Shown here piece after piece: positions 11,369 through 22,218 of a DNA stretch of 64,000 nt. The translations under genes and the position numbers were made by a program. The first letter of the stretch is position 1. The number at the start of each line of letters is the position of its first letter. The stretch is taken from positions 42,853,159 to 42,917,158 of the forward strand of contig OX031059.1 in NCBI GenBank assembly GCA_943736015.1, written 5' to 3'. Source of the stretch: Tridacna crocea (lineage: Eukaryota > Mollusca > Bivalvia > Cardiida > Cardiidae). Below the pieces are notes generated by a model. It saw nothing but the letters and a program-made list of their open reading frames with translations, made no database searches and was not told where the DNA came from.

Positions 11369-11731
11369 CATCCTCGGATAGCCCAGGGTCTCCCTATTTG
11401 CTACGCTACATCGACCCTGGGACAATTGACTAATAAAACTTTGAATCAGCCACCGAAAATCGATATGAAACGTCATACCGTACAGTCCACTCGCCCATCA
11501 CAAAATGATGATAGAACCAATGAAAAGCCAGCATTCGGCCAGCGGTAAAGCGAGCCGCCGAAAATCGATACGAAACGTTATAGCGTACAGTACACTCGCC
11601 CATCACAAAATGATGATGGAACCAATGAAAAGCCAGCATTCGGCCAGCGGTAAAGCAAAGGAAATTCAACTAATTGTCCCAGGGGTCGATGTAGCGTAGC
11701 AAATAAGGAGACCCCGGGGTATCCGAGGATG
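11369..11731. mobile_element. Mutator-type MITE with long TIRs and 9-bp target duplication
   Basis: Ends CATCCTCGGATA and TATCCGAGGATG, with imperfect terminal inverted repeats of about 60 bp that include TTTGCTACGCTACATCGACC. Flanked by GTTTTGACC at 11360-11368 and 11732-11740. Inside are two tandem copies of a roughly 95-bp unit (CCGAAAATCGATA to GGCCAGCGGTAAAGC). Long TIRs and a 9-bp duplication are Mutator hallmarks. Because the target lies in a tandem repeat, the duplication should be checked against intact units. Confidence 0.75.
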
Positions 11732-12697
11732 GTTTTGACCCCAGGGACATCATATGTTAATCTTGGTGGAGGTCCACTAGGAGATGCTACATACCAAATA
11801 TCAAAGCCCTGCACCTTCTACTTTCAGAGAAGAAGAATTTTAAAGTTTTCCTTCTTTGTTCCTATGTTTCAAACTTGTGACCCTGGGGACAGGGCCAGTT
11901 TCAACCCAGGGACATCATATAAACAATGTTGGTACAGATCTGCTAGGAGATGCTACATACCGAAATATCAAAGCACTGCACCTTCTACTTTCCTAGAATT
12001 TTAAAGTTCTCCTTCTTTGTTCCTATGTTTCAAACTTGTGACCCCCTGGGACGGGGCCAGTTTTGACCCCAGGGACATCATATGAACAATCTTAGTAGAG
12101 GCTCACTAGGAGATGCTACATTCCAAATATCAAAGCCCTGCACCTTCTACTTTCAGAGAAGAAGACTTTTAATGTTTTCCTTCTTTGTTCCTATGTTTCA
12201 AAATTGTGACCCCCGGGATGTGGCCAATTTTGACCCCAGGGACATCATATGAACAATCCTTGTAGAGGTCCACTAGGAGATGCTACATACCAAATATGAA
12301 AGCCCTGCACCTTCTACTTTCAGAGAAGAAGAATTTTAAAGTTTTCCTTCTTTGTTCCTATGTTTCAAACTTGTGACCCCCGGGGTGGGGCCAGTTTTGA
12401 CCCCAGGGACATCATATGATCAATCTTGGTAGAGGTCCACTAGGAGATGCTACATACCAAATATCAAAGCATTTCACCTTCTAGTTTCAGAGAAGAAGAA
12501 TTTTGAAGTTTTCCTTCTTTGTTCCTATGTTTCAAACTTGTGACTCCCAGGGTGGGCCCGGTTTTGACCCCAGGGGCATCATATGAAGAATCTTGGTAGA
12601 GGTCCACTAGGAGATGCTACATACCAAATTTCAAAGCTCTACGCCTTCTAGTTTTAGAGAAGAAGATTTTCAAATATTTTGCTATTTTTTTCCTTTT

Positions 12698-12713
12698 GGT
12701 TGCCATGGCAACC
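12698..12713. promoter_or_regulatory. perfect X-box-like palindrome in H2
   Basis: GGTTGCCATGGCAACC, exact palindrome, in the 3' unique segment of the element. Confidence 0.4.
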
Positions 12714-13071
12714 AGAGGTATGGCTGGAATTAAATCTCTTGAACAACTTAGGTAGAGCTTCACCCAAGAATCCCTGCCAAGTTTCATCAAGATTTGCCCT
12801 GTAGTTTAGGAGAAGATGTTTAAAGAAATTGTGGACGACGGACGCCTGACATTTGGTGATCACAAAAGCCCACCATGAGCACTTCGTGCTCAGGTGAGCT
12901 AAAAATATTATCACTGCACAAGATGCAACCTCATCTCCTGACACAATATCATAACCCAGCATAGCCTCTTAACTTCAACAGACAATGATTCTCTTGTATC
13001 GAATGATGGCTGGTTAGCAGTTCTGCTGAAGTATTAACCCCGGCACCCACAGGTTTACAACAGTAGTGTTA

Positions 13072-13917
13072 AACAAGAGGGCCAAGATGGCCCTGGATCG
13101 CTCACCTGAATTTTTGAGATGACCATATCTTATCTTTTTTTTTTGAGGTATTGAAACATTGGAACCAAATTTATAATTTTGCTAAGGAATTTTCAAAAGG
13201 TCATCTGTAAAATCAATTTCGAAATCTGACCATCAGTTTCAAAAAGAAGAATTTTTAAGAATTCTTCATTTCTGTATAAGAGCAAGTATCCCCCATCCAC
13301 GAGAGCCATGTTTCTTGATGGATCAAAATTTACGAACAAGTTTTCAAAAGGGTCACACAAGGAACATTTCGGATAATTTCTTTTAAAATCTGACCAGGGG
13401 TTTCAGAGAAAGAGAATTTTCAAGAATTCATTCACAAGAGCAAGGATCACCTAAGGAACATCAAGTCAAATTATTCTAAAATGTGACTAGGGGTTTCAGA
13501 GAAGAAGAATTTTCAAGAGTTTCTTCATTTCCATATAGTGCAAGTAGCCCCCATTCACCAGAGCCATGTTTCTTGACGGATCAAAACTTCACGAACAATT
13601 TTTGAAAAGGGTCACCCAAGGAACATATCTCTGAAATAATTTCAAAATCTGACCAGCGGTTTCAGAGGTGAAGATTTTTAAAAAATTTGCTAAAAAATTC
13701 CATTTGGTTGCCATGGCAACCAGAGTTTTTGACAGAATCAAATTCTGTGTACACTTTTTAAAGAGGACCTCCCAAGAAACATTCCTGCCAGGTTTGGTCC
13801 AAATTGGCCCAGTGGTTTAGGAGTAGGTGATGTTTAAAGAATTGTTGACGACGCACAACAGACACCCAGTAACCCTAAAAGCTCCCCTTGAGCACATTGT
13901 GCTCAGGTGAGCTAAAA
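13072..13917 (+). mobile_element. Helentron-like element H3 (complete, second core subfamily)
   Basis: 5' hairpin AGGGCCAAGATGGCCCT and TCGCTCACCTGA; 3' hairpin GAGCACATTGTGCTC with AGGTGAGCTAAAAA. The core differs from H1/H2: units of about 150 bp with landmarks GAGCCATGTTTCTTGA and TCTGACCAGGGGTTTC. GGTTGCCATGGCAACC is at 13706. Confidence 0.75.
13706..13721. promoter_or_regulatory. perfect X-box-like palindrome in H3
   Basis: GGTTGCCATGGCAACC at the same relative place as in H2, although the core repeat differs. Confidence 0.4.
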
Positions 13918-14036
13918 AGGGACTGTAAGTGAAAATATCTAGCTTTTGGCCATCATTAAAGCAGTTACAGTGTAATTGTTGCACCTTTCTATTTCCAGTA
14001 TGTAATACACACAGTATGTACAGAGTCATTAATTTG

Positions 14037-14253
14037 ATAACTCTTTACCAAACGACAGAATTTTGGACTAGTCCAAACTGAAAGCTATTGCAGACAACAA
14101 AATAAATGCGACTTAAAAATTTAAATTTGATTTGAAAGGGTAGAAAACAATGTGAAAAAAGGAGAAAATGTTCGTTACTTTATCCTTTACCCACAATGTT
14201 TTCTTTCTCAGGGTTGTTAAAAGTAGGAATTGTCACTATGTAAAGAATTAAAT
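14037..14253 (-). mobile_element. TTAA element, type A, palindrome decayed
   Basis: ATAACTCTTTACCAAACGAC at left, ATGTAAAGAATTAA at right. The palindrome's right arm is partly deleted (GTTCGTTACTTTATCC). Confidence 0.75.
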
Positions 14254-14683
14254 TGATGTACCTTGAAAGTTAGTCTGCTTTTCCCCAATTGGCCAAAATC
14301 ACCCTTTAATATCCCAAAATGAAATGCTAAGGTCCCTTCCCAATTTTTGGGAAAAAAGTCTCATAAAGGCTTGCTTAATTCATTTACATCATTATGATTA
14401 AAAGCCCATACAAAGCAAATTTAAATGGTTAAAAGAACATATCAATTATCTACAAACTACATTCAGTTAGGTCTTCATGTGTCATTTAAAACAGTTTTGC
14501 TTTGTACAAGAGTTCTCAGAAACCCCAATACTGTCGTCTGAGACGACGACTGTTCCCAGCGAATGACAAAAAATCTTAACAAAGGATTCCATGGAATGAC
14601 AAGTTTTTTTAGGGCACACATCCAAAACCAGCCGCTCATCTTAGTCAGGGATTGTATAGAACTTGTAATTTACGATGTTGGGC

Positions 14684-14912
14684 TTAACTCTTTACCAAAC
14701 GACAAATCTGCAGAGTGGTGCAAATTGAAAGTATTTGCAGACGACAAAATAAATTTGATTGGAAAATCAAAATTTGATTTGGGAAGGGTAGAAAACATTG
14801 TGGGAAAAGGAGAAAATGCTGGTTACCAGCATTTTCTCCTTTTCCCACAATGTTTTCAAAGGCTTTCTCTGTCAGGCTCGTTAAAAGTCGGGATTGTGTG
14901 GTAAAGAGTTAA
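14684..14912 (-). mobile_element. TTAA element, type A, near intact
   Basis: TTAACTCTTTACCAAACGAC to GTGTGGTAAAGAGTTAA. Palindrome fully symmetric from GAAAACATTGTGGG through CTGGTTACCAG to CCCACAATGTTTTC. Confidence 0.85.
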
Positions 14913-15147
14913 TTAGTTTATCATTTGATTAGTTTATCATTTGATTGTTTAAAACATGTCCAGTGAGGCAGAAATTTCTCACATGTTTCAGTAATTTCTA
15001 AAGTAGGGTAATCGAATACGTAGGCATGGCTACATGGGAAACTAATGACCAAACAAAAATGTGTCATTCTTTATCAAAAGTACCCGTTAGGAAGGCGAAT
15101 GATTGTACGCAGATATCCGAGCATTAACTGAGGTTTGAGCATAAAAA

Positions 15148-15527
15148 ATGGTAAATTGTGCAGGCTATTGCTACAACGTCGATTTGCGAGATCGTAGAAT
15201 TCATATGTTCAATTTTCCGAAGCAATTAAAAGGAGGAAACTATGGTTTTTGGAACATTTAAACCAGGCTGGACAGAGGCGACAGATTATGTGCCATCAGT
15301 TCATTCTAAATTGTGTCTGAAAAACTTCGATGACAGTCAGTTTTTAATAAGTCTAAATCTTGCAAAAAAAGTTGGTTAGAGGAACTTCAGGCTGAGGTTA
15401 AAACCTGACACTGTGCCGACATTATTTGATACCCAGAGTCGAAGGGAAATATGCCTTCAACTGAAACTCCCAAAAGACAGACATTCCGCAACAGCAATTT
15501 CCAAAAAAAAAAATCCAACATGAAGTA
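15148..15527 (+). pseudogene. broken THAP-type zinc-finger exon
   Basis: THAP domains are C2CH zinc-binding DNA-binding domains found in host factors and in P-element-type transposases. Here the frame from ATG 15148 reads MVNCAGYCYN, then IHMFNFPK, and stops at 15259. The next frame gives RRKLWFLEHLN near 15231-15263. A third gives YVPSVHSKLCLKNF near 15287-15330 and, past an in-frame TAG at 15377, LRLKPDTVPTLFD near 15392-15430. These are, in order, the THAP N-terminal Cys pair, the FP motif, the helix, the C-x2-H region (His replaced by Asn) and the AVPTLF-like box. Two frameshifts, two stops and one lost ligand mark it as dead. A GTAG/GTAATT donor-like site at the end suggests a genomic exon rather than a retrocopy. 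Confidence 0.8.
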
Positions 15528-16402
15528 GGTAATTTCTTTTTTCTTGAAATTGGAATACTTGAACTGTTGCTCAAACTATTCTACCCTTTTTTACAATATC
15601 GTTCTGCTCTGAACAAAAGAGAAATTGGTGCCGTTTTCTCCCTTTTCCAAATGATTTCAACATTAAACAAAATTAAAGATTCATCCTATTTCATAGAATC
15701 TAGGTAAAAAAGCCAGCCATAGGTAAAAGCCATAGGTAAAAAGGTTATTGGTAAAAAAGGCTTATTTAACCTCTCACTTTTTTACCGCACACCTTACATT
15801 ACATGCATTGTCTTAGCCTAACACAATGCAATATGATTAACATCATAGTCCCTACCAACAAATAATTCTAATTCAATTCTGATTGCAGATCAATATGAAA
15901 TAAGAATTGGTTTTACAAATGTTTAAGAAAATTGGTCCAGAATTGGTGCCATTATTACTATGAATATTTAGAACATGCAAATTCTGTTGAATCATCTTAA
16001 TAGTTTAAATAAAAGATAAAGGGTTCTCATTTGACCCGGGACTGCGGGTTTTGATGCATGGAAATCGGAAAATGACCTGTTTCTGACGCTCAAAAATATC
16101 TGCCTAAGAGTCAATAAAACGCATGAGATTACCATAAAAAGGGTCATATAAATTGTCGCATGTTTCCAGCTGGAATGTAGACTAAAATAAACATGATCAG
16201 TTTCAATTGTGTGTAGACGCAGCTCTCTTTATCATACCTGATCAAGCAGGCGAGTGTCGAGTCATTTATGAAAACACGATAAAGGTGTTAATCCAATTAT
16301 CTAGTGTAAATTGACAGGTTTTTAAGTTAACTGCTACTCTAATTAACAAAATTATGACAAATCATGCGTTTATACTTGTAAAAGAATTAACTGATTTGAA
16401 AA
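15528..16402. other. mostly unassigned
   Basis: Holds a short repeat (15704-15768) and a TTAA-element scrap near 15600. The less AT-rich stretch at about 16020-16330 (TTTGACCCGGGACTGCGGGT) may be another repeat but has no second copy here. Confidence 0.4.
15704..15768. repeat. short tandem repeat of a GCCATAGGTAAAA-type unit
   Basis: GGTAAAAAAGCCAGCCATA, AGGTAAAAGCCATAGGTAAA and GGTTATTGGTAAAAAAGG follow each other; unit 13-16 bp, imperfect. Confidence 0.5.
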
Positions 16403-16814
16403 AACAAGAGGGCCATGATGGACCTGGATTGCTCATCTGAATTTTTGAGAGGACCATAGCCTATTTTTTCTTTTGAGGTATTGAAATATTGGAAACAAAA
16501 TTATCATTTTGTCAAGCATTCTTTTAAAAGGTCAACAGTCCTGTAAAAGTCATTTCAAAATCTGACCAATAGTTTCAGAAAAGAAGAATTTTTAAGAATT
16601 TCTTCATTTCTGTATAGTACAAGTAGCCCCCATTCACCAGAGCCAGCTTTCTTGATGGATCACAATTTAACAAACAATTTTTTAAAAGGGTTCATTCAAG
16701 TAACATCACTGTGAAATTATTTAAAACTGTGGCCAGCAGTTTCAGAGAAGAATAATTTTCAATAATTTCTTCATGTCTGTATAGTGTGAGTAGCCCCAAT
16801 TCACAAGAGCCCAG

Positions 16815-17304
16815 GGTCCGACGAATCACCGAAATACCGAAATACCATCGAAACACCGAAATACCCCAATTTTTTTCTGTCAAATTTAGATAACTGATAA
16901 CAGTATGGAATATTTGTCTTTTTTCGTGATATTTGAGTGAACTATTGTTGATTAATGGTAAGTTTAAAACATTATGGCAGAAGAAAAAAATAACGACCCT
17001 GGGAAATCCTTTTGAAAATATTGTGGGAAAAGGAGAAAATGCAAGTCACCAGCATTTTTTCCTTTTTCCGCTATATTTTCTACCCTATCATAGAGAAATT
17101 GCACCATTTGCATCACACTGAAATTGTCGTCTGCAAATGTTTTCAGTTCTGTCAAGGCTAAAACTTTGTGTACATGTCACGAAAAAAGACAACTAATTCG
17201 GACTTTTATCAGTAACTTGAACTTGATAGAGTAAAAAATTGGGGTATTTTGGTGTTTCGGTGGTATTCCGGTGTTTCGGTGGTATTTTGGCGATTCGTCG
17301 GACC
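16815..17304. mobile_element. GGTCCGACGAATC-TIR element inside H4
   Basis: The left TIR starts GGTCCGACGAATCACCGAAA and the right TIR is its inverse (GGCGATTCGTCGGACC). Both TIRs contain iterated CCGAAATACC/CCGAAACACC and end at CCCCAATTTTTT. No clear target duplication. A TTAA-element fragment (16988-17160) sits inside it. Confidence 0.65.
16988..17160 (+). mobile_element. TTAA-element fragment inside the GGTCCGACGAATC element
   Basis: ACGACCCTGGGAAATCCTTT through a worn palindrome (AATGCAAGTCACCAGCATTT) to TTGTCGTCTGCAAATGTTTT. Both TTAA ends are lost. Confidence 0.65.
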
Positions 17305-17973
17305 GTTTCTTGACAGATCAAAATTTCGTGAAACAATTTTTGAAAAGGGTAACCCAAAGAACATTGTTGTGAAATTATTCTCTAATCTGACCAGCGGTTT
17401 CCGAGAAGAAGTAGTTTCAAGAATTTTCTCATTTCCATATAGCACGAGTAGCCCCCATTCACCAGAGCCATGTTCTAAATGGATTAAAATTTCACGATCA
17501 CTTCTTGAAAAAGGTCGCCCAAAGAACATCTCTGTAAAATTATTTTAAAATCTGACATGCTGTTTCAGAGAAGACGAATTTTAAAGAATTTCTTCATTTC
17601 TGTAAAGTGCATATAGCCCCCATTCACCAGAGCCATGTTTCTTGACATATCAAAATTTCGCAAATACTTTTTGAAAAGGGTCACCAACAGAACATCCCTG
17701 AAAAATTAATGTGTTAAAATGTGGTCTGTATCGGTTTTCAAATTCATCATATTGTTCTACAATGATCGATAATTGACTTGAGAAGCATAATGCCTTGAAT
17801 TTGGACCAGTCTAAAATTTTGTAGTCTGGCAGAGGGGTTAATTGGGAAATGTCTAATAATTTAATAATTTTGGTGGATTCTCAAGTCATTGAGATGGGTC
17901 TGTCAAGTTGGGCCAGTCCAAAATTTTGGACGTAATGAATCACCTCGGTTATAGAACCTGGATAAGACAGCCA

Positions 17974-18027
17974 CCTGTATAAGACAGCCACTTTGGGTCA
18001 GTGGCAGAGCTGGCTGTCTTATACAGG
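17974..18027. repeat. 17-bp inverted repeat with a direct half-copy
   Basis: CCTGTATAAGACAGCCA at 17974 pairs exactly with TGGCTGTCTTATACAGG ending 18027 across a 20-nt spacer. A direct near-copy (CCTGGATAAGACAGCCA) precedes it at 17958. Confidence 0.65.
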
Positions 18028-18295
18028 TTTGACTGTACATGTAATGTCTTAGCTAGGAAATTGCTAATGTTAATGTAGACTTGTGCATTAAAGTCATAAT
18101 GTCTCCAGGAAACAGAAATCTAAATTAACATTTTTTAAATGTTTATTTTTTATATGAAAATTTATCCTGACTATGGGAATCTAACTTTCAAAACCCTAGT
18201 GAGAACACTGACAAGTAAGCTTCTCCAACTGACAAGTAGATATTTTACTCAGATTTACCTGTAATTGGACAAGTAGAAAATTTCAAGATTTCCAC

Positions 18296-18643
18296 ACCCC
18301 TTTCAATTTTTATTTCTGAGTCACGTTTATCTTGTCATCTGCAAGTGCTTTCAATTTGGACCAGTTTAAAATTTTGTCATTTGGTAAAGAGCTAACGTTT
18401 TAAAAAGGCTTCTACCTCAGGGTCATCAAAAGTCGTCATTGTGTGGTCTATACCACACAATCCCGACTTTAACGACCCAGAAATAGAATTCTTTTGAAAA
18501 AATTGTGAGAAAACAAGCATGTTCTTTTCCCACATAGTTTTCTATCCTTCCAACTGTAATTTTTCAACCACATTTATTCTGTCGCCTGCAAATGTCTTCA
18601 ATTTGAAACAGTGTAAAAGTTTGTTGTTTGGTAATGAGTTAAG
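18296..18643. mobile_element. composite of two half copies and a + TTAA element
   Basis: A right half (to TTGGTAAAGAGCTAA, 18393) is followed by an opposite-facing end (AAGGCTTCTACCTCAGGGTC) and a plus copy from 18452 to TTGGTAATGAGTTAA (18643) with a shortened palindrome. Confidence 0.65.
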
Positions 18644-18653
18644 TGATGAAGAG

Positions 18654-18882
18654 TTAACCCATTACCACACAATCCCTGCTTTTGACGACCCTGAGAAAGA
18701 AGCTTTTGAAAAACATTGTGGGAAAAGGAGAAAATGCTGGCAACCAGCATTTTCTCCTTTTCCCGCAATGTTTTCTACCCTTCCCAAAGTGATCTTCATT
18801 TTTTTATTCACATTTATTTTGTCGTCTGCGAATGCTTTGAATTTGGACAATTGCAAAATGTTGTCGATTGGTAAAGAGTTAA
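18654..18882 (+). mobile_element. TTAA element, type A, near intact
   Basis: TTAACCCATTACCACACAAT to GATTGGTAAAGAGTTAA; palindrome centre CTGGCAACCAG, arms otherwise nearly perfect. Confidence 0.85.
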
Positions 18883-19423
18883 GTGATAAAGTCCATTCTT
18901 CACTCAGAGGTAAGCAGAAGATACTTTTCATCCAAATATGCCTGTAGCAGCAAAAAAAGATCTTCAGTATAAGACTAAATCTACATGAACATAACAAGCA
19001 TCATTTATGGCTATTCCATGCATATACATGTATATACCTACCCAACTTGATAACCTTTCCAAACTAGCACTAGGATAGAGAAACCAGTGCTGATTGAACA
19101 AAATATTTTGCAACAGGGTGAAAAAAAGGATATGTGGCAATCAAATTATAAGTGCAATTAAGAATCTTTTCACTTCTCAGACAGTCTACAGTTTGTATGT
19201 TTACTCAATCCAATATCTGGGCTATTCTTAGTAAACAGATCCTAAGTCCCGAGCTCACCCTAAGCCTTGGTTAGTGAAAGGATGAAGTCTTAATTTATAA
19301 ATTTTCAAATCTTTTTTTTTCCTATTAAATTTCATTCATTATTGTGAAGTATGAAGATTTTCATGTTTTTATTAGCACACGTGGAAATTTATTCCGAGGC
19401 AATGGGACTTTTTTCGACATCTT

Positions 19424-19900
19424 TTACCGCCAACTCTTTACCACGTCCACTTCGCAATAACAAGATCTCTTAGCCCCACCCACTAAGTGACGGGCCACTC
19501 TTGTAGCCCGTGAAAATAGGCGTAAAGACGGGTGTTTACCATAAATATAGCTTTTAAACAATGTAAGGTATTTATGTATACCAGGAAATGACAGTAAAAT
19601 AACCTTTTGGACGTGATTACTGGAACAATCAGCCCAAACCCACTTGACCAAATGGCGAGCCAAATACCGAATCTAGGTCAAGCCCTGCACTGCCCTTAAT
19701 TTTCCTTTATACTTAAAATCTGATGTAGGAATATCAATATAAATTGCACAAACAATTAACCGTGAAGGGCAAGTTTCTTACTGACATACTGGTTTTAATG
19801 AACTCTTACCTTAAATTAGTTTAATTTGTAAAAAACAAACACTCTTTGTTCGCCTTGATTTATGCATATGGCGTCGCTTCCGGAAAGGGAGATAACCGTT
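19424..19900 (-). promoter_or_regulatory. conserved upstream block of paralog A (candidate promoter/first exon)
   Basis: Three islands here match three islands at 49252-49725 in the same order with nearly equal spacing of about 220 bp: one ending in CACTTCGCAAT, one with AATGGCGAGCCAAAT, and one with ATGGCGTCGCTTCCGGAAAG. They lie upstream of the two zinc-finger paralogs, so they are probably duplicated 5' flanks. CCGGAAG (ETS-like) and CGCCAT (YY1-like) words suit a TATA-less promoter. The plus strand instead offers two short ATGGCG-starting frames, so a divergent plus-strand gene is an alternative. Confidence 0.5.
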
Positions 19901-21129
19901 ATATGTCAAACGCAGAATAAAAGCGGCGTGTATGTCCTATTGAAAACCCTCATAAATCGACATTGTGGCCTTTGTACCTATTCATCCAGTTAAAACATGT
20001 TCTTCTTGGTGTTTCATTGTGTTGAGGCTATAGGGACAGGCGCGTTGCTATGATTATAGTCTGCTTATTTCCACATACAAAAGCTTGATATTTATTAGAA
20101 CTGCAAGTATCGGATTGACACATTTTAATCTGTGCAATGTAAAGGTCAAATCTATCTCCCTGTGTACTGTGATAGAAATAGCCTATCAACCATTTACAAT
20201 ATACATGTCTTTTGAATTACGGGAGCAAGAATGTAAAGAATAACTAATGTCTAAATGAGTTTGAATTAGATCTATCAGCGTTTTACGTTGAATATATTCT
20301 TCGAAACAAAGGCAGAAATGCTGCAGATCCATCTACCGGTTTGCAGACGATTCACTCCCTCACATCTTTCCCCCCTCTCTTCCCCCCCCCCACACACACA
20401 AGACCGTTTAGGAGTCACGTGATCTAGATCCAGAGGGCAGTGCTACATGCAAGTCAACAATTTAAATTCACATGCATGCGGATCTCAAGAAATTTTATTT
20501 TATTCACATTGACTTGACCTAGACTCGAATTCGTCTAGATCTACCCACATTCGGAATATGAATTTAAAAGGGTGTAGAAGGCGAGTCGTCTGAACATGTT
20601 CAGGTAGAGAACTCATATAGTGATTGATAGAGCACCCATTAGACAGGGCAGATATCTTCAGTCTAGGAATTAATAAGACCTGAACAGCTAGGGATCTTAT
20701 ATATATAAGATCCCTGACCTGAATTAGAGATCTAGATTACAATATCAGTTTTAGATTTTGTAGATCTCTGCTTGTTCAGAATATATTGGAAAAGAAGACA
20801 CTTGCAGATCAAAGATTAGTCGTATTTATAAGACCCTACGTAGATCTACCTTATTTCACATTTTGACATTCATCGTGTATGTAGTACTTAACATGCAAAA
20901 GAAAAGTAAAATGTGAAATGTCCGAAAAATAAATGTTGAACGGCATACAAGCATGTGTGCGTCTAAATATCTGGACTAATCAAAGATGATTACAGTGTGG
21001 TTCAAATGAGGTAATTTATTAGTAAAATAACTGGATCTACAGAGATGCAGGAAAAAGGAGTAAGTTCTGTTGACCATAAATTTCTCCAACCAAATTGGTT
21101 TGGAAAGACTGCATATAGATCTATATGGC
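19901..21129. other. no gene seen
   Basis: Contains a C-rich run then CACACACA near 20370-20400 and the 26-bp palindrome at 20690. Otherwise single-copy AT-rich DNA, with several GATCTA-rich stretches between 20420 and 20850. Confidence 0.5.
20690..20715. repeat. perfect 26-bp palindrome
   Basis: AGGGATCTTATAT followed directly by its exact complement. Isolated in unassigned sequence. Confidence 0.7.
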
Positions 21130-21572
21130 TTAACCTTTACCAAACAATTCCTGATTTTTACGACCTCAAGATAGAAGTCTGTTAAGAATGAGGGAAATCA
21201 AGAAAATGCTAGTAACCAACATTTTTTTCCTTTTCCCACAATGTTTTCTACTCTGCTTGAAGAAAAAATCCATTTTTGATTTGCAGTTATGTTGTCATCT
21301 GCATGTGCTTTCAATTTGGACCAGTTTAAAATCTTGTTTGGTAAAGAGTTGTCCCAATACCACACAATCCCTACTTATGACGACCTTGAGAAAGGAGCCT
21401 TTAGAAAATATTGTGGGAAAAAGAGAAAATGCTGGTAACCAGCATTTTCTCCTTTTCCCACAATATTTTCTACCCTTCACAAAACAAAATTCAAATTTTC
21501 AGTCACTTATTTTGTCGCCTGCAAATGCTTTCAATTTGGACCAGTCTAAAATCTTGTTTGGTATTGAGTTAA
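21130..21572 (+). mobile_element. two + TTAA elements end to end
   Basis: The first runs TTAACCTTTACCAAACAATT to GGTAAAGAGTT (21350). The second starts at once (GTCCCAATACCACACAATCC) and ends GGTATTGAGTTAA (21572) with a near-perfect palindrome. Confidence 0.8.
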
Positions 21573-21999
21573 CTTGATTGTGTATGTGACTACTAGTACT
21601 TGGTAAAAGGTTAAAGGGCCTATAAGGCCATTTCTTAGCAAAAACAAAGACACATCAACAGGCTTAGTCTGCTCTCTAGAACTGACTATCATGGTACATT
21701 GTATTATCCGTTGGCAAATGACTACACTGGGTCCAAGCATTGTACTTTGTACAAAAGCTTCGAAACTTCGAAACAATTTCTTTCCATGTGTAGAGGGACT
21801 CAGCCCCCCCGCCTCCCCCCCATTCCTACGTTCCTACAGGCCTGCTCCTTCAAGCATTGTGTAGAAATGAGTATCAATGGAGTAAAGGGATACAGGAAAA
21901 AAGCAGCACATCAAATTCATAGGTGTACCCAGCAAGCAATCTTGAAACAATTTGCACACCAAATTGCCATCTAATACATCTGAACAGTGATTATAATTA

Positions 22000-22195
22000 G
22001 CCTCTCACAATACAAGCCTTTGCAGGAAAACTCTTGAAAACATTGCAAAAAAAAGAAGAAAATACTGGTAACCAGCAATTTCTCCTTTTACTTCAGTGCT
22101 TTTCATTCTATGAAAGACTAATCTGACAAGTTGAGCAACGTTCAATTCCTTGTTGCAAATTCTTTCAATACCGACAGATTTTTTTCTCCCCATAA
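22000..22195 (+). mobile_element. worn TTAA element
   Basis: Palindrome AAGAAGAAAATACTGGTAAC / CAGCAATTTCTCCTTTTAC; both ends are eroded. Confidence 0.6.
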
Positions 22196-22218
22196 GTATG
22201 TAGTAGACTGTAGATGGT

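Larger units (their letters stand above)
10838..12905 (+). mobile_element. Helentron-like tandem-repeat element H2 (complete, carries an inserted MITE)
   Basis: Same family as H1: start AGGGACCATGAT then TCGCTCACCTGAG, roughly ten core units, GGTTGCCATGGCAACC at 12698, 3' hairpin GAGCACTTCGTGCTC and AGGTGAGCTAAAAA. The 5' hairpin has decayed (AATCCT instead of GGTCCT). One core unit is split by the 363-bp element at 11369-11731. Confidence 0.8.
16403..17715 (+). mobile_element. Helentron-like element H4 (3'-truncated, with nested insertions)
   Basis: 5' hairpin AGGGCCATGATGGACCT at 16409 and TTGCTCATCTGA; the core is of the H3 subfamily. Interrupted by 16815-17304, which itself contains a TTAA-element fragment. 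The core resumes at GTTTCTTGACAG and fades near 17715 without a 3' hairpin. Confidence 0.7.

Noticed and set aside
18519..18997. Frames of 110-142 codons over TTAA elements, as at many other copies
   Set aside because: They read through the palindrome in both directions and recur with every copy; not genes.
19435..19450. AACTCTTTACCAC in the upstream block taken as a TTAA-element end
   Set aside because: The following bases (GTCCACTTCGC) match the paralogous block at 49 kb and not the element.
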